64,000 nt of DNA, from positions 1,178,001 to 1,242,000 of the forward strand of contig NC_033568.1 of NCBI RefSeq assembly GCF_001680005.1, in the 5' to 3' direction. This DNA is from Plasmodium coatneyi. Lineage: Eukaryota; Apicomplexa; Aconoidasida; Haemosporida; Plasmodiidae. A program made the position numbers and the translations under genes. The first letter of the stretch is position 1, and each line of letters starts with the position of its first letter. This document shows, piece after piece, positions 56,125 to 64,000 of the stretch. The notes under the pieces were generated by a model. The model saw only the letters and a list, made by a program, of their open reading frames with translations, had not been told where the DNA came from and searched no databases.

Positions 56125-56902
56125 CACATGCAAACTGAATTTACCACTTAAGCAAAATGTTGCAAAATTCGTGTAAACTCTGAAGCCTTTTGCAACTTTC
56201 TGGCGAAAAGGGTATTCCTCTTTTGGGAGCTGGACGACTTGTTCACGTAGTGTTGTACGAGCAAAATACCTTGGCCACATTTCACGCACCGTGTAACGTC
56301 CAGCGGTAGTGTGTTACCTACCTTTAATATAGAAAAAATGAAAGTGCTGGTTTTTCGGCAAGGGCACTTTTTCTTTTTGTCTCAATATTCTCACAAGTGG
56401 GATGTATAGACGAACAACTTCATGACGGTCTTTACAGGGACCGTTTGTGTAATTCTGCGCAGGTTAGAGGGTTCGAACCAATGGGGTAGATCAAACGGAG
56501 AGGTGCACAGTAACGGATTGCGATGTATGTATATATATGTGTGTCCAAATTTATGCATATATGACGGACAATTATTCTTGCTTGTGCCGCTTAGAAACGA
56601 CCTAATTCCGCTTTATAAGACCCTGCAGGATAAACTGCACAGGAGAAATTCACAGCTCTGTTGGTCTTTTTATTCAGTTATATTTACTTGTATGTGCTTC
56701 ACATAGAGAATTGCCTGCTCAGCAACTTGGTCGACTCACTTAAGCCGTGTGTGCGCGTAGCAGTGCAGGTAACGTTCCTTTTCTAAACAGTTAATAAAGT
56801 AACGCCCACCTCCTGCCTTCCCAAAGGGAACTCCCCATTTCGAATGGCAGCAACCTTATCGTGACCCAATAAAGGGTACGAATGGGAAGGTGAACCCCTC
56901 AA

Positions 56903-57088
56903 ATGGAGCTATTTCAGAGTTTGTCAGAAAATGTTTACACGAACAATGTAGATAGCCTGAATTCGCGAAAAAAAAGAAAAGTACAAAATGCGAATGATCT
57001 ACATGATGCTGTTTACTCTATGTGTGTTTCCTCTTATGCGAAAGTAGAAACATATTTTCTCACATATTATGCTAAGCTGTTTTGCTAA
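56903..57088 (+). CDS. Candidate 61-residue ORF
   Basis: The ATG has an A-rich context (CTCAAATGG). The product starts MELFQSLSENVYTNNVDSLN and continues SRKKRKVQNANDLHDAVYSM before turning Tyr/Cys/Phe-rich. The first 45 residues have coding-like composition. There are no homology clues and no convincing splice partner. It lies in the middle of a 6.2-kb spacer, so a lineage-specific short gene or exon is possible. Confidence 0.25.
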   Translation: MELFQSLSENVYTNNVDSLNSRKKRKVQNANDLHDAVYSMCVSSYAKVETYFLTYYAKLFC

Positions 57089-60000
57089 CGTATTTTGGAG
57101 GGAGCAGCAAAGTTGTTTTGGCTCGCCAATTTTAGCCCTGGACCCGAGGGGTTCGAACTTTATTGTGATAAGGTATTCATATCGTGGTACCCCTTAAGGG
57201 GGGCGGTTTCTACTTGGAGGCAGAAATGCTGAATGGATAGAGTTACTACCTTCTTACTCTACATCTGCCAATTATGGTGATATGTAAACATGTTATTTGG
57301 TGCATGAGGACAGGTAAACACGCAGAGGAAAGCGCACAAACGTGTCCAATCCATACGACGTGGTTATTATAATTGGTGAGTGAACTCCCTTAACGATTAA
57401 GGGGAAGGGGATCAGACAGATGAGGCTTTTTCCCTCTTTCTAAAATGATACTCCGCAACACGCTTGTAAAGGGGAGAAGCAGCGCTTGAAGAGACACGAC
57501 TGCTGCGCAGAAATGGCATACATTTATAAGTTTGCCTCTATTTAAAGGAATGAAAATGAGGAAAACGCATGCTAACAGCGGAGGATACACATGAGCACGC
57601 ATAATCACTCATGCAGCACGTTACTTGGTGTACTACTTCATCCCTACCGCATGCTCGTTTCGCTCTTATCGTGATTGCGCAATGGATGGATACTTTTTTT
57701 TTTTTTTTTTTTTTTTCCTTTTTTTCATTTTCCCATTTCAATGGTCAAATGTGTCAACACCCTTCACATCCAGTACGATTGCCACACGCGAGGCTCGTTC
57801 CGCGCTCTATACGAACAAAACGGGAACCACCCTTACGGCGAAAGTTTCGATACGCCCTTTTTTTCCTCATTGATAGCAGGTCAATAACACGCTTATTCCG
57901 ATTTAAGGCAAAATTTTGGTAACCCCTCAAGCAGGGCAGTCTTTTCATTACGTAACATTTTTAACCCTCTATTACATTCCTGTATGGACTTTCTTAGAAG
58001 CGTAGTGAACACAGCCTGTTTGGATTTTCACAGCGGTGGTGTTACAGACAGACAAAAGTGCTAAACGTTGGAAGGATCGATTTGGTGCTTTACACATTGC
58101 ATATGGATGTATGCACCCTCTTTTCCTTCCGTGTGCTAACGACGTGTAATCCTTCTGTCTGTCCACCGTAAGCATCGGTAGGCGGTACATGCTAACACGG
58201 ATAAACAATTTGGAAAGCTTTTTCACTCGTGCGTCCGATTGGTACAGTGCATGCTGCTGAGCAGGGGGGGAATTACCTCAGTCCAGCGAATGGAATATTG
58301 TGTGTATACATATATGTATATATATATGCTTACCCTGCTCGGACACCAACCCTACATCATATGCTAATCACGTATGGGAGAACAGGTCATGCCTATATAC
58401 AAGAATTTCATATTTTCACCGACATGAAGCATAGGTACCTTTGCAGATTTGCAAACCCAAACGCTCCCCACATGCATACATAACGAAACAGGAAGTCCTT
58501 TTTGAAGTATTTTTCTTTTTCTTTTTTTTAAAGTGAGATGAAGGTACGGGCTCCAATGGAGTACAGTTAATTTTGCTCTTGCGCATTTGCTTTTTTTTTT
58601 TTTCTTTTTCAAAATGTTTGCATGTTTTATTGCAATTTTTATGCGTTCCACTTGTGCGTCCCTTTCTTCATTTCTTTATGATTTTTTGTAATTTATTTTT
58701 CGCTCACTTAGCTGCCCCATTTAGTTGCCCTTTTTTTTTTTTTTTTAAACCTATTAATTTTTTGTCGAGCGGATGGGTCAGCTTTGGTCCATTTGGCCCC
58801 ACCTTCAACCTTCCACGCACAATCAGGGCTGAAAAAAACATACAATTTTCTGCGATTGTTTTTTTTTTCCTTTCCTTTTTTTGGGTTTATCCAAATAAGT
58901 TTGTTGGTTCGTATGTAAATGCATATTGAATGATTCCCATTCTGCATTCCTTCGCCAGGATATAACTCATTTTTCATTTGGTACATATACATGGATGGTG
59001 AACAAGTAATAAATGTGGGCATATATATGAAATATTTTTTTTTTTTTTTACGCACGAAAAATTATAAACCTGTACGCATATATAAAAAATATATCAATAC
59101 ATATATACGTACCCATTTTTAAAAAAAGAAAAAATTGAGCGAGGCAAACACGCGACGCTTTACAATAACTATTCGTGAGTTCATTTTACGAAAATGTAAA
59201 TTTATGAAACTGCAAAGTATGGGCATTCGTTAATCGTATTTGAGGAAGAGGAGGAAGCGAACCAAACGCAGTAACGCGAAAAACGCAAAGCGCTAAATGC
59301 AATAACACGAAGAAAACGCAGTGACGCGAAAAGAGCGAAGCACTCACGAAACAGTTAGCCTAACCGAACCAGATTTGAAGAAGAAGAAGAAAAAAAACTG
59401 ATTTATATATGTACTTTTACAAAATAATTAAACGTTTCAAAAAAACACCAGAAGAGTTGGGCACGTTTCAACAGTAACAGAATTTCTTCGTCAGTTTCGT
59501 CACAAGAATTTTATTTGTTTGGTGATTTCATTTTGGAGTGAAGTTACTCTTCATGCCTTGATTCTCGCTTTTCCTTTTTTTTGTAAACGAGCAGCACTGA
59601 GGATATGCCTTTGCGTGCAGGAGCTGAATTGCGCCATAGCAAAAGCGCGAAGCGTGTCGGCAGCCAGCGCCCGATGTGCCAGCCTGTACAGGTTAAGAAA
59701 GCAATTTGCACAAACGTGCATAATATGTATACATAATAACAGGATGAATGCCTGACCCATTAAACCGGGTGTTATACGCACATCCAGAAGCGCATACGAT
59801 TTATGCAACTTTCATGTGCGCTATGCAACGCCCTTGCGTACTTGAATACTAGAATTGTTCTTTTGTTTTTATCGTTTCCTTTTTGTGTCCTTCCTTCCCC
59901 CACACAACACACACGTATGTATTTATACATGTGCATGTTTTACGTATCTGTAAATGTCCCCGTTTTTGTTCATCTGTGTGCCCCCGCACTCCACATGACG

Positions 60001-60199
60001 CATACGTCCAAGTAGTGTGCGCATGGCAATCGCAGCAAATCGGCCTGTTTGTGTATCGCTTTTGTTTTACGTAACTGCAATTCGCTCGACGCGTTGCTTC
60101 TGACCGGAGCGAATTTTTCCAGAGCTTTTTTTTTTTTTTTTGTTTTGTTTTTTTTTACCGTGTCTGTAAATGTAATTAAATGTGTAGTCATACGTATAG

Positions 60200-60257
60200 G
60201 CATATGTTTACGCATATACATAAGCATATGTTTGACCATATACATAAGCATATGTAC
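60200..60257 (+). repeat. 24-bp tandem repeat upstream of a start codon
   Basis: Two 24-bp units (GCATATGTTTACGCATATACATAA, with ACG replaced by GACC-type changes in the second) and a 10-bp third partial copy, each containing the palindrome GCATATGT/CATATG. It ends 92 bp before the ATG at 60350, so it lies in the promoter or 5' UTR. Confidence 0.8.
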
Positions 60258-60349
60258 ATGTGAGACAGGAAGGCCTAGCTTTCTTTTCTTTACGGAAACC
60301 GCTTTACCTCCACACACACACACACGCAAAGCACAGTCAGCAGATCAAA

Positions 60350-61336
60350 ATGTCAGCGGCCGCCATAGGAGTCGAAAACAGATGTTTAATGAAAAATCAG
60401 AAAAACAACAATGGCACATGTGATAGTATTAATGTAGACGTAAATCATATTATAAAAGATATATACGGATTCAAGCATGGCAGAAAGAGAAACGTCCAGT
60501 TTATTAACGACGACACGTTATTGAATAGCCAGGATATAAAGAAAATCATAAAGAGAATAAAAATTCAAGACAGCTATGGGAATAGCAGTACCGGTAAACA
60601 TGGACCATGTGACGGTGTGAGTAAACAGGAGGAAGATTCATTGACACTACCTCCAGAGGATGCCACTTGCAGGAATAGTGAGGACGCTGTTAAGATTGGC
60701 TCCGGGGTCGACTCGGATAGAGGATCGGACAGCGGCTCGGATAACAGCCTCCCCCATAGCAGAAGACAGGGCTGCACCAGTAACAACCACATACGAAGCA
60801 GCGACAAGCGAAGCTGCCCCCAAGAATATGAGTACATGTGCGAAAATAACCACATTGTAAAAAGACAGGCCAATAACAACAATATGGTTAGAAGCCATTC
60901 CACAACGGAATCGTTAACCCAACGAGAAGAAAACAGAAAAATTCTGTCCAAGCAGTTCGAACTCTGCATCGATAACGTCCTAGAGCATATCCGCTCATGT
61001 AACGAAATTAATCAAGCGAAAAAAATTATGATTCCTCTGCTAAGTGAATTTATACTAAACAATTTTATGTGTCTGGATGATCATGAGAGGGTTCAAAATG
61101 GATACAAAATAAATATCGACACTTTACAGAAGGAGAAAAAAGTTTTAATAAGTGCCGTAAAAACGCAGTATCAAAAAATTATACAATTGCAAAAATTGGT
61201 GGAGAGCCAAAAATGTGAAATTAAAAAAAAAAGCGATGAGCTTAATCAGATAAAAGCCAAGGTGCATCAGTACTTTTACGACATTAACAATCCTAACAAG
61301 AGAATTTTTTCCATATTGTCCCCAGACGTGTACTAG
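60350..61336 (+). CDS. Protein of unknown function with C-terminal coiled coil
   Basis: The first good ATG (ATCAAAATGTCAGCG) gives 328 residues; the open frame extends upstream only through repeat and CA-microsatellite sequence. Residues 1-75 look ordered and basic (HIIKDIYGFKHGRKRNVQF, then QDIKKIIKRIKIQD). Residues about 80-200 are Ser/Asn/Asp-rich low complexity. From about 205 there is an ordered helical region (FELCIDNVLEHIRSCNEINQ, then KKIMIPLLSEFILNNF), followed by a heptad-like coiled coil of about 50 residues (TLQKEKKVLISAVKTQYQKI and onward) and a short C-terminal tail ending SPDVY. I do not recognise the family. It could be a scaffold or nuclear protein; nothing in the neighbours settles its role. 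Confidence 0.85.
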   Translation: MSAAAIGVENRCLMKNQKNNNGTCDSINVDVNHIIKDIYGFKHGRKRNVQFINDDTLLNSQDIKKIIKRIKIQDSYGNSSTGKHGPCDGVSKQEEDSLTLPPEDATCRNSEDAVKIGSGVDSDRGSDSGSDNSLPHSRRQGCTSNNHIRSSDKRSCPQEYEYMCENNHIVKRQANNNNMVRSHSTTESLTQREENRKILSKQFELCIDNVLEHIRSCNEINQAKKIMIPLLSEFILNNFMCLDDHERVQNGYKINIDTLQKEKKVLISAVKTQYQKIIQLQKLVESQKCEIKKKSDELNQIKAKVHQYFYDINNPNKRIFSILSPDVY

Positions 61337-62919
61337 GTTGATGCGCACGTGCATGGGGTGGGGGAATAATTCCGACATATAGCAGCACGAGATCGTCTAC
61401 TAGGGGTAACTCCTTTCACCCCACGTTGTATACCTCAGCATGCCATCCCCCCCGAAGCACACAAAGAACGCACATTCATTCCATATAGTAACCCTAATGG
61501 TACAATTCGTAACTTATGTGCTGGTTACCCATAAGAACATAACAGTAAAAATACACTCGCCCTTTTATATGCCAAGATGGATAATAAAAGAGTTAGCCAA
61601 TTTTTTTTTTTTTTTTTTATAATTTTTACCCCTGGTGTTGGTAAATCCCACTGCCAATATGCCCGTAGAGTCGTCAGCCACGAATAACTTTCCCAGTAGA
61701 GAGGAAGATTGCGCACATAATAAATTTTTTTCTCATTTTTGATGTACGCACACGTGAGGGAGGGATTTTTTTTCCTTTGCAGGGCCCCAAAGGAGAGATA
61801 AAAAAAAAATTATATGCATTTCACCAGGATACTTTTTTCTTTTTTTTTTCATGTTGCGCCTTTTTATTTGCGCCGCACAAGTAGCAATTCGTGTAGTATC
61901 TGGAACGATCAGGGAACAGAAATGCATAAAATTATTTTACACATCACGGTGCATGTGTGGGGAGGACTCCCCTATGTGCGAAGGTTCATCGTTCCCTGGA
62001 CAAGCTCGCAAACTTTATTATTATCAGCATACTGAAGGCGTAAGCTCGCAGTTGCCTCTCCGAATATACGAAGAGGCACTGTGCGAAGAAACTGCGGCAG
62101 CTCGAGGACATCGGTTCCGCCGCCACGACTGGGCGCACGTAAAGTATATATTAAGCAGAGGTGCACCCACGTGTGTGCGTATATGCCTACACAAAGCTAC
62201 AAAAAAAGAAAACGCCCAATTTTTGCGTCTAATTTTTGTACCCAATTTTTTTAATTGTTAAACATACACTTTTATTACAATTTTTTTATGAAGTGTTTTT
62301 TTTTTTTTTTTCAAAAATAGAAAACGCAGTAGTAGCGATGTTAAAATTAATATGGTGCCCCCCAAATGTATTTTTTTTTTTTTTTTTTTTTTTGTCGTCT
62401 TCATTGTGTGTTTATTGCCTGAACGGTTGGTTATTTAATATTGGGGGTTGGTCGGCCAAGTATGCTTTTCCCCCCTTTGGGGACAACGCACGAGCAGGAG
62501 TATTTCCTAGCCAATGCGGAACTTGTTAAGCAAACGAAAAAGAAAATTAAAGCAAAACTGTGCCATGGGACACGTGTTGGAAACGAAACAAAATAAAACA
62601 AAGCGAAACGAAGCGAAGCGAAACATTTTCAACATAGCAAAAAAGTGGGCAAGGAGGAAAGACTAAATGGTTAAGGAGGCACACCCGGAGGAGATGCCTC
62701 ATACATCGGTGAACGATCAAAATTGGGAAGGAATGGACGAGCACATGAGAGGGGAGTAAAAATCAAAGGGGAATTAAAAAATGTGCCAAATGGGGTGGCC
62801 TCTACTTGGAGTCTTCTCATGTGGGGCGTACCCGTATATAGAGGGACATGCCTTATGCAGACTCCATTTTTTTCCCACTGTGCTTTTGTTAGCCCTGTTG
62901 GCGGCGTCTCTCCGGAAGG
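61337..62919. other. Convergent intergenic spacer
   Basis: Shared 3' flank of the coiled-coil gene (plus) and the RBBP6-like gene (minus). T tracts lie at 61600-61619 and 62371-62393, and there is a purine-rich GAAACGAAGCGAAGC repeat at about 62580-62630. No gene is visible. Confidence 0.6.
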
Positions 62920-64000
62920 CTAGCACACGCGCCGCTTACTCATGAGAAGCATTCCGAGGTCGATAGTTTTTTTCCTCTTTCGTTTTCGCCTCATCCTATA
63001 TTTGGCTATATACGCTGCAGCAAAATCGTGTTGGCGTTTTATCTCTAGCAGATTGATAGGTAAATTTATTAGCGGGTTGAAACTGTTGTCCTGAAATTCG
63101 TCTTCATTCTCGTTGCAGATGCTGCTACTGTTAACTGAATTTTGCTCCTCCGTTATTCTGCTGTTATTGCTAGGAAGGTCACTACCTGGTGGGAAGCTTC
63201 CATTGGGGGCAGAAGCGAACGATGAGCGCTCACTGTTGTTGGTAACTCCATTGGTTGCTTTGTAATATGAGCTTGTGTTCTTATCGCTTGATATGTGAGA
63301 CATACCTATTGTTGACGTAATCTTGGCTGCTCCGTTCGAGGACGTCGCACTGATGTGTAATGGTACTCCCCCATTTGGCGTGACGGCTGCCATTCTGTTC
63401 TGTCTGTCTAGGCCGGTCGAGGCACCACCATTGGTTGCGTGGTTCATATGGCTATCGTCTTCACCCCTTCTCCACTTCCCACCCCCGATCTCTTCCTCAT
63501 CCTTATTCGCATTGCTGACCTTTTGATTTCTAATAATTGTATCAATTACATTTTTAATATTAGTGTTAATAATTAAGGCATCTGAATTTATAAGCTTCTG
63601 ACAGTTGGGACACTTCATCATTTGGGATCTACCATCCCCGTTGTTTTGGTACCCTGATGAGGACAACTGGGAAGATGAATAATCATTTTTCCTTTTTCTG
63701 TTATACCTGTGCAGGCAACCTTTACAGTAAGTTTCCCCACAGCAAGGTAGAGTTGTTGGGGAAGAGTACAATTTTTTGCATAAGAGGCATTTATACAGAT
63801 TGGAGATTTTGTCTTCCCCCTCATTAGGGTAACTGCTATTCCCGGTATGATGGGCACTACTGCTAAGGTTCCCATTAGGGTTGGCACTTGGGTTGCCCCT
63901 GCCGTCTGCACCCCAATCACCATCTATGTCGGCATTCCTATTATCCTTATTGTTTACACCCAGGTAAATATTAATCTTATCATCAACACTGCGATATAGG
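62920..64000 (-). CDS. RBBP6/Mpe1-like RING-finger protein, 3' part only
   Basis: The frame is open from the right edge of the window to a TAG at 62920 (about 359 residues visible; the start lies outside). The RING reads YKCLLCKKLYSSPTTLPCCG, then ETYCKGCLHRYNRKRKND, a Ser/Gln/Asn insert of about 20 residues, and KCPNCQKLINSDALIINTNI. The arrangement C-x2-C, PCCGxxYCxxC, CPxC and the trailing SDALIxNxxI is the peculiar U-box-like RING of RBBP6 and yeast Mpe1, which act in the mRNA cleavage and polyadenylation complex and as E3 ligases. That family normally has an N-terminal DWNN ubiquitin-like domain and a CCHC knuckle before the RING; neither is in view, and both should lie further right. 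The region after the RING is Ser/Asn-rich, ending in a basic patch (MRRKRKRKKTIDLGML). Full-length identity depends on the missing part. Confidence 0.85.
   Translation of the reverse strand, partial: LYRSVDDKINIYLGVNNKDNRNADIDGDWGADGRGNPSANPNGNLSSSAHHTGNSSYPNEGEDKISNLYKCLLCKKLYSSPTTLPCCGETYCKGCLHRYNRKRKNDYSSSQLSSSGYQNNGDGRSQMMKCPNCQKLINSDALIINTNIKNVIDTIIRNQKVSNANKDEEEIGGGKWRRGEDDSHMNHATNGGASTGLDRQNRMAAVTPNGGVPLHISATSSNGAAKITSTIGMSHISSDKNTSSYYKATNGVTNNSERSSFASAPNGSFPPGSDLPSNNSRITEEQNSVNSSSICNENEDEFQDNSFNPLINLPINLLEIKRQHDFAAAYIAKYRMRRKRKRKKTIDLGMLLMSKRRVC

Larger units (their letters stand above)
54158..60349. other. Very long divergent intergenic spacer
   Basis: At 6.2 kb this is the largest gene-free stretch here, between RPL10 (minus) and a coiled-coil protein gene (plus). 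It holds many homopolymers (for example T30 at 56095-56124), TA-rich microsatellites (54200-54211, 58300-58330), a purine-rich ACGCAGTAACGCGAAAA-type element set (59265-59345) and a 24-bp tandem repeat near its right end. One short ORF (56903-57088) reads like protein and is listed separately. An uncalled small gene or noncoding RNA is possible. Confidence 0.5.

Noticed and set aside
56455..56490. GGTTCGAACC, resembling a tRNA T-arm
   Set aside because: No acceptor stem, D-arm or anticodon arm can be placed around it.
1..64000. Transposons, CRISPR arrays, interstitial telomere repeats or subtelomeric variant-antigen families
   Set aside because: None of their signatures were found on reading. 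All recognised genes are chromosome-internal housekeeping genes.

Overview
The window is a piece of a nuclear chromosome from a malaria parasite. Supporting signs are long intergenic spacers full of poly(dA:dT) tracts and TA microsatellites, short introns with pyrimidine-rich acceptors, and proteins swollen by Asn/Lys-rich low-complexity inserts. Base composition is only moderately AT-rich, which points to the P. vivax / P. knowlesi / P. cynomolgi clade rather than P. falciparum; this is an inference. The run UDG - Lon - SmB - USP - capping enzyme - ABC1 kinase - PP1 - RPL10 matches, from memory, a conserved block of P. falciparum chromosome 14.

Layout from left to right: (1) 0-5.4 kb, a 1458-residue Asn/Tyr-rich protein on the minus strand in which I recognise a Barentsz/MLN51 (Btz/SELOR) domain; (2) 5.4-9.6 kb, mostly spacer with a small Lys-rich ORF; (3) 9.6-10.6 kb, a triple-KH RNA-binding protein of Nova/PCBP type (minus); (4) 10.6-14.6 kb, spacer with coding-like fragments; (5) 14.6-15.5 kb, a three-exon RNA polymerase I/III subunit RPAC2 (minus); (6) 16.2-18.2 kb, a three-exon putatively myristoylated protein of unknown function (minus); (7) 20.3-24.8 kb, uracil-DNA glycosylase and a Lon protease (plus); (8) 26.1-27.0 kb, two-exon SmB (plus); (9) 29.8-33.3 kb, a ubiquitin-specific protease (plus); (10) 34.5-36.0 kb, mRNA guanylyltransferase (minus); (11) 38.7-46.2 kb, a six-exon ABC1/UbiB atypical kinase fused to a serine beta-lactamase-like domain (plus); (12) 47.7-49.7 kb, a five-exon protein phosphatase 1 (minus) with an inverted repeat in one intron; (13) 53.5-54.2 kb, ribosomal protein L10 (minus); (14) 60.4-61.3 kb, a coiled-coil protein of unknown function (plus); (15) 62.9 kb to the right edge, the 3' part of an RBBP6/Mpe1-like RING protein (minus).

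Seven of the fourteen solid genes act in making or processing RNA: Btz-like, KH, RPAC2, SmB, capping, RBBP6-like and L10. There is no operon logic; each gene has its own spacer. I rebuilt exon structures by hand from reading-frame phase and GT/AG sites. No tRNA, rRNA, transposon, CRISPR array or telomeric/subtelomeric family was seen. The two strongest discoveries are the cryptic Btz domain, a possible missing exon-junction-complex subunit, and the kinase/beta-lactamase fusion, whose lactamase part keeps SxxK but appears to have lost the other catalytic signatures.
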